Of a DNA stretch of 62,040 nt, positions 24,175-33,900 are shown in pieces (the first letter of the stretch is position 1; every line of letters begins with the position of its first letter). Location of the stretch: positions 1 to 62,040 of the forward strand of contig SVIF01000009.1 of assembly GCA_015069615.1 (NCBI GenBank), given 5' to 3'. A program made the position numbers and the translations under genes. Below the pieces are notes generated by a model. The model searched no databases. It was not told where the DNA came from and saw nothing but the letters and a program-made list of their open reading frames with translations. Source of the DNA: Clostridiales bacterium (GTDB lineage Bacteria; Bacillota; Clostridia; Christensenellales; Borkfalkiaceae).

Positions 24175-25590
24175 TTACTTTTTCGCATGTTTTGCAAGAA
24201 AAAGCGCTTTTTCCCCTTCTTCTCTGCTTAAACAAGGAATTTCTAAGGCAAATTCCGTTTGTTTTAAATAAATTTGAACTGTCGCAACCCTAAATGGGCG
24301 GGCAAACAATCCTGCGGCAGTTTTTACGCAAGAGATATTCTTCTTTAAAACCGTAATACACGATTCGCCTAGCAACCCCTTTTGATAAGAAATCGCCTTT
24401 TCGTTTTCCCCAACGGCACGCACTTGTGTTAAACGCAAAAAGGCAATACCAAAGGGAACGCACAAACATAAAATGATCCAAGATTCCAACGCCGCAAATA
24501 GCGTTGTGGGAAGAAACGCATACGTGATAAACGCAAGGGCTGTGGGAAAGAATTGTTTTAAAGGCAAGCGCTTTAATTCCCCTTCCGTATAATCAGGTAA
24601 CAACTGCATTACCTTTTCCCTTTCTTCGGGTGAAAGACTGCGCCCCGCCACCGAAAGAGAGAACTTGCGTTTCCCTTCTGCAAAATATAACGTTAAAGAT
24701 TGATTACGCAAACCCAGTAAGGGAAATTGCGAACGGCGGACGGCACGCAAAAGATCTAAGCGCAAAGCGTAAACACGCTTAATCATCCTACCGCGACTAA
24801 CCGTTAAAATATTGCCTTCCCTATTTAAGTGGTAATTTGCATAAGGTAATGCTTCGATAAGCATTTTAGCCCCGCCCGAAACAAGGGCAACCGCAAGCGC
24901 AATTCCTACGGCAATTGCAAAGATTACCGCAAGCGTTCCGCCCAAAGAAAGCTGGGGTAACACCCCTTTTAACGTTACTTTATTTCCCACAAATATCCCG
25001 ATAACCGCAGGATACACGGTGCACAATAAAACCAGTTCGTACACCAAAACCTTTACCGCCGTACGCAACCCTTCCATATACGAAAAAGCAAAGGACGCAC
25101 CCGTTTTTGTTTGGCGTTCCTTCTTTTCCAAACGCATTACGGATTTTGCAAAAGATTCGGGAAGGCAAGTACAAACAGCAGGAAAATCCTTTTCCTTAAT
25201 ATACAAAACTTCCCTACTTTTTTCGGTAATAATCACCAGTTTTCTGGTTTTTAACAGACGTTTTATTAGCCCAGCACTGTAACTAACGCGCAAGATGTTT
25301 CCCCTAGGGATAAAGGAAGAAAGCGCCGGCACCCTGCCGTGTGCGGAAAACGCAACCGATTCGGCGTGGGTGTACACGTCCCGACGCAAATCATCAATCA
25401 TACCGATAGAAAATACAAGCGCGCTTAAAGAAATAGCAAACGCGGTTGCTGCAAACAATTCCCCACTACATACCATAAGTAAGTTACCGTAAAACATTGC
25501 GCTGATTGCAACGTAAACCGCAAACCCACAAATAAGGGCTTGCACCGCACGGGAAATTACGGGATATATACTTTGACGATAGCGTTTCAT
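24175..25590 (-). CDS. YdbT-like bPH2-domain membrane protein
   Basis: The 471-aa protein is read from the ATG at 25590, which overlaps the upstream stop as ATGA. It has about six hydrophobic spans in pairs, each pair followed by a beta-rich segment with Ile/Arg/Glu repeats such as NILTVSRGRMIKRVYAL, as in bacterial PH domain 2 proteins of the YdbT family. Its partner YdbS-like gene precedes it. In Bacillus the pair is associated with stress and antimicrobial resistance; the role here is inferred only from the pairing. Confidence 0.7.
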   Translation of the reverse strand: MKRYRQSIYPVISRAVQALICGFAVYVAISAMFYGNLLMVCSGELFAATAFAISLSALVFSIGMIDDLRRDVYTHAESVAFSAHGRVPALSSFIPRGNILRVSYSAGLIKRLLKTRKLVIITEKSREVLYIKEKDFPAVCTCLPESFAKSVMRLEKKERQTKTGASFAFSYMEGLRTAVKVLVYELVLLCTVYPAVIGIFVGNKVTLKGVLPQLSLGGTLAVIFAIAVGIALAVALVSGGAKMLIEALPYANYHLNREGNILTVSRGRMIKRVYALRLDLLRAVRRSQFPLLGLRNQSLTLYFAEGKRKFSLSVAGRSLSPEEREKVMQLLPDYTEGELKRLPLKQFFPTALAFITYAFLPTTLFAALESWIILCLCVPFGIAFLRLTQVRAVGENEKAISYQKGLLGESCITVLKKNISCVKTAAGLFARPFRVATVQIYLKQTEFALEIPCLSREEGEKALFLAKHAKK

Positions 25591-26021
25591 AATCCCGCCT
25601 CCTGTGGTAATTCTGCCATAATTTCTTCCAAAACGAATACGGGTTGGCAAAGCGCCACGATTTTACGTTGATTTAAAAACATAGTAATATCAGCAAATTC
25701 CCCCTTGCCCTTTACCAAAAGGCGAGAAATTTCTGCAGCGGGAAAAGTTAGGGTTTCTTTTAAAATAAAACCGCGGCGTAGGGTAATAACCCCCTCCGTA
25801 ATTCTAAGTGAAAAAGAGCGTGCAATTTCCACGTTTTGCCAAAAAAGGAACACCCAGGTAATTACCGAAAACAGCGCAATTAAAATATAGAGTAAAAAAG
25901 CAAAATTGCCTGCTTGTGAACGGATAGAAAGCAACGAAAGAAATGCCGCTTGTAATAATAGCGACACTGTGCCGTACCTAAGAACGTTCCGTTTTAAATA
26001 TATGGGATTTTCTATATGCAT
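25587..26021 (-). CDS. YdbS-like bPH2-domain membrane protein
   Basis: The 144-aa protein (from MHIENPIYLKRN at 26021) has two membrane spans (about 15-36 and 40-60) followed by a PH2-like domain with TEGVITLRRGFILKETLTFP, in which the RRGFI turn is typical of the bPH2 fold. It is coupled to the YdbT-like gene. A longer frame with a TTG start is possible but has no ribosome site. Confidence 0.7.
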   Translation of the reverse strand: MHIENPIYLKRNVLRYGTVSLLLQAAFLSLLSIRSQAGNFAFLLYILIALFSVITWVFLFWQNVEIARSFSLRITEGVITLRRGFILKETLTFPAAEISRLLVKGKGEFADITMFLNQRKIVALCQPVFVLEEIMAELPQEAGL

Positions 26022-26155
26022 AACTACCCCACAAGGGAAAAGCGGTACGCGCAAAAACGCATGCCGCCTACCCGAAAAACTCGTGTAAAAATTTATGTTG
26101 TTTCTTTGCGAAAAGGGTTTTTGAAAGCTTCTATTCCCCCTTTCGCCCTAAAGGG

Positions 26156-27346
26156 TTATTTTACCAACGCGTAGGTTTCGCGTGCGATAACCAATTCTTC
26201 GTTGGTGGGGATAACCAAAACTTTCACTTTGCTATCCGCGCCCGAAATATCGTGAATGGTACCGTCGTTTTTCAGCGCGTTCTTTGCTTCGTCAATGGTA
26301 GCGCCAAGGTAGGTTAAACCTGCCATGATGTCCTTTCTAACCGAAACGGTGTTTTCGCCAATACCTGCGGTGAACACGATGCAATCCACACCGTTCATAG
26401 CAGCCGCGTAAGCGCCCACGTACTTTCTTACCTTGTAGCAGAAGGTATCCAAAGCAAGTTTTGCGCGGTAGTTGCCTTCATCTGCAGCCGCCGCCAAATC
26501 GCGGAAGTCGCTAGAAACGCCCGAAATACCCGCAACGCCACTCTTTTTGTTTAAGTAGGAAAGCACCCCGGCAACGTCCATACCCTTTTTGTTTGCAAGG
26601 TATTCAATCACCGCGGGATCTACGTCCCCACTTCTCGTACCCATGGGAACGCCTTCCAAGGGGGTAAAGCCCATGGAAGTATCCACCGAAACGCCCGCGT
26701 TTACCGCGGTGATGGAAGAACCGTTACCTAAGTGGCAGGTAATAATTTTTGCGTTGGGATTGCCCATAAATTTTGCGGCTTCTTCCGAAACGTACTTGTG
26801 TGAAGTACCGTGGAAACCGTAGCGACGCACTTTCAGTTCCTTATAGTCTTCATAAGGAAGGGCGTACATAAACGCGTAGTCGGGCATTTTTGCATGGAAC
26901 GCCGTATCAAACACCGCAACCATGGGGGCGTTCGGCATAACCGCTTTGCAAGCGTTAATACCGATTACGTTTGCGGGTTGGTGTAAGGGCGCTAAATCGC
27001 TGTTCGCAATGATTTTTTCCATAATTTCGTCCGTAATCACTACCGAACTATCAAATTCTTCTGCGCCGTGAACCACGCGGTGGCCCACCGCGCCAATTTC
27101 GTCCATAGAAGCAATTACGCCGTGTTCGGGGTGAACCAAAGTTTCCAAAACTAAGGAAACGGCAACGGTGTGATCGGGCATTGCCTTTTCAATTACCACT
27201 TCACCCTTTGCGGTTTTGTGCTTTAATAAAGAACCCGCAATACCAATACGTTCGCAACCGCCCTTTGCAATTGCTTTTTCGGTTTCGCTGTCAATCAGTT
27301 GGTATTTTAACGAAGAACTACCAGCGTTTACTACTAAAATTTTCAT
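26156..27346 (-). CDS. ackA: Acetate kinase
   Basis: The 396-aa protein contains the acetate-kinase signatures [18 protein letters not shown] and [10 protein letters not shown] with its catalytic Arg/His region, [14 protein letters not shown] and FTAGIGENT. It converts acetyl-phosphate and ADP to acetate and ATP. It is 12 nt after pta, giving the fermentative Pta-Ack route. No clear terminator follows; only a short CCCTTT/AAAGGG hairpin. Confidence 0.97.
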   Translation of the reverse strand: MKILVVNAGSSSLKYQLIDSETEKAIAKGGCERIGIAGSLLKHKTAKGEVVIEKAMPDHTVAVSLVLETLVHPEHGVIASMDEIGAVGHRVVHGAEEFDSSVVITDEIMEKIIANSDLAPLHQPANVIGINACKAVMPNAPMVAVFDTAFHAKMPDYAFMYALPYEDYKELKVRRYGFHGTSHKYVSEEAAKFMGNPNAKIITCHLGNGSSITAVNAGVSVDTSMGFTPLEGVPMGTRSGDVDPAVIEYLANKKGMDVAGVLSYLNKKSGVAGISGVSSDFRDLAAAADEGNYRAKLALDTFCYKVRKYVGAYAAAMNGVDCIVFTAGIGENTVSVRKDIMAGLTYLGATIDEAKNALKNDGTIHDISGADSKVKVLVIPTNEELVIARETYALVK

Positions 27347-27358
27347 TTCCTTTTCTCC

Positions 27359-28357
27359 TTAAATTTGGGTTTGTAAGCAAGTGATAGCAACGGCGGCAAC
27401 TACGTCTTCCGCATGGCAACCACGGCTTAAATCGTTAATGGGTTTTGCAAAGCCTTGGCAAAGGGGACCAACCGCCTGGAAACCACCCAAGCGTTCGGTA
27501 AGCTTGTATCCGATATTGCCTGCGTCTAAATCGGGGAACACCAAAACGTTTGCATGGCCCGCAACGGGGCTACCAGGGGCTTTACTTTTTGCTACGTCGG
27601 GAACGATGGCTGCATCTAATTGCAGTTCTCCGTCAATATTCAAGTCGGGGCGTTGGGCCTTGGCAAGTTCGGTAGCCTTAACCACTTTATCCACGTCCGC
27701 GTGTTTCGCGCTACCCTTGGTGGAGTGCGAAAGCATAGCAACGCGGGGGGTAAGACCCGCAATAGTTCTTGCACTTTCCGCAGATTGAATTGCAATGCTA
27801 GCAAGTTCTTCCGCGCTGGGGTTTTGCACCAAACCGCTATCCGCGTAGATGTAGCAACCGTCTTCGCAGAAAGAATTGCCGTTTTCGGGGGCAACCATTA
27901 AAAAGTAAGCGGAAACAAGGGGTGCTCCCTTTGCGGTTTTGATAATTTGAAGGCCGGGACGAAGAGTGTTCGCCGTGGAATGGCAAGCGCCCGAAACAAG
28001 GCCGTCCGCATCCCCGTTTTTCAGCATTAACATACCAAAGTAGGTGTTATCGTAAGAAAGTTCTTCCGCTTGCGCTTCGGTCATTCCCTTTGCTTTACGA
28101 AGTTCAAACAAGAGTTTTGCATAATCTGCACGTTTTTCGCTAGTTTTGGGGTCTACTACGGTAACGCCAGAAAGATCAATATCAGGGTTGTTCTTTTGAA
28201 TTTCGTCAGGATTGCCGATTAAGATAATTTTTGCAATACCTTCCTTCGTTGCGTCTTGCGCGGCGCGAACAACGCGACTATCTTCCCCTTCGGGTAAAAC
28301 GATGGTTTTGTTCAGTGCGGCGGCGCGCGCCTTGATGGCTTCCATTACTTTGGTCAT
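27359..28357 (-). CDS. pta: Phosphate acetyltransferase
   Basis: The 332-aa protein starts at 28357 (MTKVMEAIKARA, after AATAGGAG). It contains TIVLPEGEDSRVVRAAQ, DADGLVSGACHSTANTLRPG and VFPDLDAGNIGYKLTERLG. It moves acetyl from CoA to phosphate. It is the short single-domain form, without the N-terminal regulatory DRTGG part of enterobacterial Pta. A long structured leader precedes it. Confidence 0.96.
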   Translation of the reverse strand: MTKVMEAIKARAAALNKTIVLPEGEDSRVVRAAQDATKEGIAKIILIGNPDEIQKNNPDIDLSGVTVVDPKTSEKRADYAKLLFELRKAKGMTEAQAEELSYDNTYFGMLMLKNGDADGLVSGACHSTANTLRPGLQIIKTAKGAPLVSAYFLMVAPENGNSFCEDGCYIYADSGLVQNPSAEELASIAIQSAESARTIAGLTPRVAMLSHSTKGSAKHADVDKVVKATELAKAQRPDLNIDGELQLDAAIVPDVAKSKAPGSPVAGHANVLVFPDLDAGNIGYKLTERLGGFQAVGPLCQGFAKPINDLSRGCHAEDVVAAVAITCLQTQI

Positions 28358-28533
28358 AGTTTTTTCTCCTATTCTTAATAAAACGTTTTGAAAATAATAA
28401 AAAATGTTGTAAAATAGAATCAAAGGGTTGGAAGGGACCGCCCCGCACGGGGAAAATCCCTTTACACCCGCCCTTCGGGCGGGGCAAAAAACACCTTCCT
28501 TTCTATGATAGCACATCTTTAAGAAAAAGTAAA
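28358..28533 (-). promoter_or_regulatory. pta promoter and structured leader
   Basis: TTTACT (rc 28528-28533), 17-bp spacer, TATCAT (rc 28505-28510). The 140-nt leader can form GCCC-CGCCC-GAAG-GGGCGGG and AAGGGA-TTTT-CCCC-GTG-CGGGG-CGG-TCCCTT hairpins. Regulatory action is inferred from the structure only. Confidence 0.6.
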
Positions 28534-28552
28534 GTAGGACGGGCTTAAAAAA

Positions 28553-29713
28553 ATGAAAATTTGTATCGCTGTTAGCGAATTTAATCCCTTTCACAACGGC
28601 CACACGGAATTTTTAAGACAATGCCGCGCGCTTACGGGTGCGGATGCGGTGGTTTGCGCCATGGGTGGTAATTTTACCCAACGCGGAGAAATTGCCATAA
28701 TGGAAAAGCGGGCGCGCGCACGAGTTGCCTTAACGCAGGGCGCGGACGCGGTGATTGAACTACCCACCCCCATTGCGGTGGGAAACGCCGAACGCTTTGC
28801 CCAGGGCGCAATTGCACTTTTTCAAGGGATGAAAGCCGAACTTGTTTTGTGCTGCGGAAGCGAGATAGCGGATAGCGAACTACTTCTTAGCGCGGCGCGG
28901 TTTTTTAGCCGTGAGCCAAAGGCCTACCAAGCGGAAATTCAATCGTTATTAAAGCAAGGCGAAGGCTTACCCAAAGCGCGCGAAAAAGCCCTTTTTGCCG
29001 TGAATAAAAGCGAATTCGCCCCCTTACTTGGAAGCCCGAACGCAACCCTAGCGGTTGAATATGCAAAGGCGTGCTTAAAGAAGAACATTGCCTTTTTCAC
29101 CTACCAACGAACGGGCAGTTACCATGCGGAAACCTTGCCCCAAAAAAGTGCGGAAATTAGTGGTAGCGCCATTAGAAAGGCGGTTAGCGAAGGAAAAAAA
29201 CACGCGCTTGCCCCCTACCTTCCCACCGAAACGTTAAACGCGCTTTTGGATACCCTTCCTTGCGTGGACCAAGGGTTGTTTTGCTCCCTTTTAGCGAAAA
29301 GTAAACGTGATTTACGCGCCCTTCCCGATTGCACGGAAGGCTTAGAAAACCGCATTTTTACCACCCTTCGCGAAAGTGAAAACTTTACGGATTTTTTAGA
29401 AAAAATAAAAACCAAGCGCTACGTTTTAAGTAGGTTGAAACGGATTTCCGCTTGCGCCCTTTTGGGGGTGGAAACCCACGTGGGAACCGCCTGCCAAAAG
29501 CGTGCGCCGTACTTACGGGTGTTAGGGGTTAAAAAGGGAAAAGAAGGGATTCTTTCCGCCCTTGCAACCGCCAAAGCGCCCCTTTTAACCAAGCGCAAGG
29601 ATGCGGAAAAGTTAAAGGGTTACGCCAAAAAAAGTTTTATGGCGGACGAACGCGCCGAAGCCATTTTTCGGCAGTTTGACGGCGAAAATTACCCCTTTTT
29701 CGTGAAAATTTAA
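28553..29713 (+). CDS. tmcAL: tRNA(Met) cytidine acetate ligase TmcAL
   Basis: The 386-aa protein starts MKICIAVSEFNPFHNGHTEFL, a nucleotidyltransferase HIGH-like motif (HNGH), followed by VCAMGGNFTQRGEIAIMEKRARA. These match TmcAL (YlbM), which acetylates C34 of elongator tRNA-Met using acetate and ATP. Its divergent position beside pta-ackA, which makes acetate, is suggestive. The start is preceded by an AGGAC-like site. Confidence 0.9.
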   Translation: MKICIAVSEFNPFHNGHTEFLRQCRALTGADAVVCAMGGNFTQRGEIAIMEKRARARVALTQGADAVIELPTPIAVGNAERFAQGAIALFQGMKAELVLCCGSEIADSELLLSAARFFSREPKAYQAEIQSLLKQGEGLPKAREKALFAVNKSEFAPLLGSPNATLAVEYAKACLKKNIAFFTYQRTGSYHAETLPQKSAEISGSAIRKAVSEGKKHALAPYLPTETLNALLDTLPCVDQGLFCSLLAKSKRDLRALPDCTEGLENRIFTTLRESENFTDFLEKIKTKRYVLSRLKRISACALLGVETHVGTACQKRAPYLRVLGVKKGKEGILSALATAKAPLLTKRKDAEKLKGYAKKSFMADERAEAIFRQFDGENYPFFVKI

Positions 29714-29730
29714 TTTGTTTTTCGTGATGG

Positions 29731-29768
29731 AATTCCCCTGCTTTTCAGCTGGGGAATTTTTTTATTTT
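29731..29768 (+). terminator. Intrinsic terminator of tmcAL
   Basis: AATTCCCC pairs with GGGGAATT around a 12-nt loop and is followed by TTTTTTTATTTTT. Confidence 0.85.
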
Positions 29769-29823
29769 TCTTTCTCTCCCTCCGTCTTGCTAACGCAAGC
29801 CACCTCAACCACAACAATAATAC

Positions 29824-30183
29824 AAACTGTATCTTTTAGTAGGTACTCCCTTTGGTCGCCTCGTCAGATGGAGGCAAGAATGACGAGTAAAATGATATAC
29901 GCTAGGCGTATGATATAAACTGCGTTTATGATATATCCTAACGGATATGATATATTTCCTTTGGAAATATGATGGTAGGTAAAAAATGACGCATTGAACG
30001 AAAAGAAGGCTGCCCACCATACAAGCCCCCTTTGTGTAAAGGGGGGAACGAAAGGGGGGATTGTTAAAAGGCTCCCTCTAGGAGGGGGCTCCCGCGATAC
30101 GCGGGTGGAGGAGTTTTTTATCAACTCGCTATTGAAAAGGAGTTGTAACTCCCTCCGTCTTGCTAACGCAAGCCACCTCCCCC
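29824..30183. repeat. Direct repeat module, copy 1 (360 bp)
   Basis: Starts AAACTGTATCTTTTAGTAGG and ends in CCACCTCCCCC. The partner is 613 bp downstream. Confidence 0.85.
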
Positions 30184-30436
30184 ATCAGGTGGAGGCGAGG
30201 GTTGTGGGCTTTTAGGAACGAAACATACGCATCATCTCTCTTGCCTCCCCTTGTGAGGAGCCCGTTAGGGAATACCTGACTACCGCTGCGAATTTTACAA
30301 CACTTGGGGTAGGAGGGGGACCGTTTACGGTGGAGGGGTAGTTTCACACGATAACTTGGTTAATACCCACCAAGTGCTAACACACCTCATCCGTCAAGCG
30401 TTGCTTGACACCTTCCCCCACTGGGGAAGGCAAGGT

Positions 30437-30796
30437 AAACTGTATCTTTTAGTAGGTACTCCCTTTGGTCGCCCCGTCAGAGGGAGGCAAAAATGACGAG
30501 TAAAATGATATACGCTAGGCGTATGATATAAACTGCGTTTATGATATATCCTAACGGGTATGATATATTTCCTTTGGAAATATGATGGTAGGTAAAAAAT
30601 GACGCATTGAACGAAAAGTAGGTTATCCACCATACAAGCCCCCTTTGTGTAAAGGGGGGAACGAAAGGGGGGATTGTGAAAAGGCTCCCTCTAGGAGGGG
30701 GCTCCCGCGATACGCGGGTGGAGGAGTTTTTTATCAACTCGCTATTGAAAAGGAGTTTCAACTCCCTCCGTCTTGCTATCGCAAGCCACCTCCCCC
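30437..30796. repeat. Direct repeat module, copy 2 (360 bp)
   Basis: Nearly identical to 29824-30183. One of its four hairpins has GGGTAT where copy 1 has GGATAT, which weakens one pair to a G:T. Confidence 0.85.
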
Positions 30797-30864
30797 GTAG
30801 GAGGAGCCTTTTTAGATTCTCCGATTAGTCCGTCAAAGTGGGTAGGCGAAGAATGACAAAGAAA

Positions 30865-30895
30865 AACGGCTTCCCTTTTCGCAAGGGAAGCCGTT
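30865..30895 (-). terminator. Intrinsic terminator of the surface locus
   Basis: On the minus strand AACGGCTTCCCTT pairs with AAGGGAAGCCGTT around GCGA and is followed by TTTCTTTG. It lies about 90 nt beyond the 1638-aa adhesin gene. Confidence 0.85.
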
Positions 30896-30982
30896 CATTT
30901 TGTGAAAATTTACGATAATATTTTCATTTTGTGAAAATTTACAATCATCAGCACTTATTCTGTGAAGATTACGAAAAGGTGG

Positions 30983-33900
30983 TTATTCCACTTCTACCAA
31001 GGCTAAGCTACGGATACGGACGGTACCTGCGGTAAACGCCCAAACGTTGAGGTTTACGTAGTAAATACCCGATTCGGTGGGGGTAAATTCCCCACTAAAC
31101 GAATGTAAGCCCGTTTCTATGGGGTTATCCGTGTAGCCATCTAAGAAGGGGGAAAGCACGTCGTTTTGGTACTGTAAATACTGCTTGTTGGTGTACGTAC
31201 CGCCGGCATAACCCAAGCGGATTAGGTCGTTAGGTGTCCCCACCTCACCCGACATCAAATTCCGAACGACAAACCCTGCAAACGCAGCTAACCTTCCGTT
31301 TTCATCCTTAGCGGTTTGCAACAAACCAAAGTTACCCGTAATTTCCATAGTGTAGGATAGGCGGTAGGTTTTACCCTTCTGCAAGGTAACGGGCATAGAA
31401 CCCATTACGTAATTGCCACCATAACGGTAGTTGCCCGCACCGGAATAAGCGGTAGCCGTAATCATAAGGGTGCTAGAAGATTCTTCCAGCATCGTAACTG
31501 CTTCTGTTCCTCCACCTAACCAAAGCCCGGAGCCGTTCGAGGTTTGCCAGTTATTGGCGTTGTTTACGGGGGGAAGCATATTATCTTCCGCCACGGGGAC
31601 TAGGCGAATGTTAGAAATGGTTGCGGTAGCAATTTCCACGTTCCAACAGCGGAATACCAGCAAGAATTCCCCCGGACGCTGGGGCACGTAATAGGAGGAT
31701 AATTTTTGATCTGAAACGGCACCCCTCCACGGGATTAGCGCGTAATCGTAACCGTCGTTCTCTAGCTCATACCCGATAGCCGAACTTTGAATACGGGTAT
31801 TTGCAGTTTGCCCCCCGTATTGATCATCCTGGACTTGCCCCATATCCGCAAGGAACACTTCTATTCTTGCGCCGGAGTTAGCCTTATGCGGAGTAAACTG
31901 ACTTACCGTAAAGGTTGCGGAAAGTTTATAGCGCACCCCTTCGGTTAAATTCACCCTTTTCACCGCAACGGCGGCAAAGCCTTGTTTGTCCTTTTCTTCC
32001 TTTCCTTTATTTTCTTCCGTATGATTTCCGTTAATCGTAAGGGTATCCGTGCTAAAGTTCGTGGGCCATTGATTTGCTTCGTTATCCCATTTAAAGTCCC
32101 AAGCGTTTGCGCCCGCAATGCGGTCTACCACCTGGTCCATTCCATTAATCGCGCAAGACTTGATGGCAATATTGGAAATGGTTGCATCTAAACGGTAGGG
32201 AGTCCAAATTTGCACATAGAAATAGTATTGCCCATCTGCAGGGATAGAGAAATACGTTTTCTTTGTTGCTTGATATAGCGGTTCTATCTCCTTACCCCCT
32301 TCAGTGGTAGGCATGTTGGAGGTATAGGTTTTGGGATCCCACACCATTTGGGAGCCGCAAATCAAATACGCAGAATCGAACGAGCCACCGCCAGCAAACT
32401 CCGAGCGAGAGGATAAGTACATTCGGAAGTGCGAACCACCGCCGGTAGATAGCGCCATTTCCCGAATGGTAAACAGAGCGGAAAGTTCGTAAGTACCCTT
32501 GGTAAGCTGTACCCGTTTTCCCAAATAGTCCCCAGCGTGAGCCCCCGACCAGGAAGTACCGTCGTGCGTGTATTTGTTTAATTTTAAGTCGATACTATTC
32601 GTTGCTTGGTTAAAGGTAACGTTTGCAAGATCGGGGAAGTAACGCATCGTCCAACCGGGGGTGGTATCCGCCACGTTGTCATCTCTGACCACACCCGTAT
32701 CTCCATTAAAGTTATCGTATGCCGTAATCCCCAAGTAGTTATATTCGCTTTGCGCCGCGTTCATTTCCACGGGGGTTAAGGATACGTTGGAGAAGGTGAG
32801 GTTGGTTGCCGTATGAATACCCCAAACCCTCATTTCCACGTAATAGGTTTTACTTTCGGGCGCGGTAAAGGTTACGGCAAAATCCTGATTGCCGTTCGTT
32901 AACAACTTACCGCCGGCATTGATCGTGTTTCCGAAAGTACCCGAATCGTACCCAAGGATGGGGCTGATACGGCTTTCTATATTGTAATAGTTGTAGTCCG
33001 AACTGGTGTTAAACACGCTGTTGATATATCTACCGCCGAACACGGTCATCCCCACCCCACAGGAACCAGCCGTGCTGTAGCGCAATTCGTCAAAGCTAAT
33101 GGTGGTTTTTAGCACGTAGCTTTTGCCTGCTTCCAAGTATACGGGGTAGTTATAGTATCCCGATTTAGATTTCTGTTTGCCTTCACCATCAAACACTTTG
33201 CCGTAATAATCTACTTGGAAGGTTGCGGTGTGGTTTGCCGCATCCCAAGTGGCGGAAGCGTATGCGTCGCTTTCCCCATACGTATTCCATTCCAACGAAT
33301 TTCCTAAGGGGGTGGGATTGTTTTTATATATTTCGCCCGGGCGGTTACCAAAATCCTTTAGTAGGTTATTGCTATCTGCAATACTGCCGTATTCGTACGT
33401 TTTGGTAATATAGGGAGTATAGTAGGTATTGTTTCCCTTTACGTTCGCCCAAAGCTGAATGCCCATGGGGTAAATAAAGGTGTTGGTTAACGTGCCACGC
33501 ACGGGCACGCGTTGTTGCCAGCCTTCCACCTTTTTACCGGGGATGGAAGCGTAGGGCAAATACACGGTTTTACCAATCCGGGTTGTGATATTCGAAGAAT
33601 AGCTTGCAAAGTTGATGCCCGCATCCCCTGTCTCCGCCCCACGGATGGAGAATTGCGAAAGGGTTACGTCCGTTAATTCCAAAACACCCCAAGCAAAAAT
33701 GCTGAAGAAGTACATCCCGTCCTCGGGAACGGTGAAGGTTTGCAATACGTATTCATCGTAATCCGTAAGGGTTTTCCCCTGCCCAACGTGCGGATCTAGT
33801 CTGCATACGACGTTAGTGGGGGTTGCAAAGGGCGAGTCTGCAGAAGTTTCGGTAATACCAAACCACAGTTGGCAAGAACCCGCGTTTTTAATCACCGCCC

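Larger units (their letters stand above)
29769..30982. repeat. Non-coding repeat region with a duplicated 360-bp module
   Basis: No gene is supported in this 1.2-kb gap. A 360-bp module at 29824-30183 recurs at 30437-30796 with few differences, in direct orientation. Each copy holds four hairpins joined by GAT, a CCCCC/GGGGG hairpin element and a CTCCCGCG/CGCGGG element. Shorter dispersed repeats (TCCCTCCGTCTTGCTA..., CCGTCAAGCGTTGCTTGAC) fill the rest. Confidence 0.8.
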
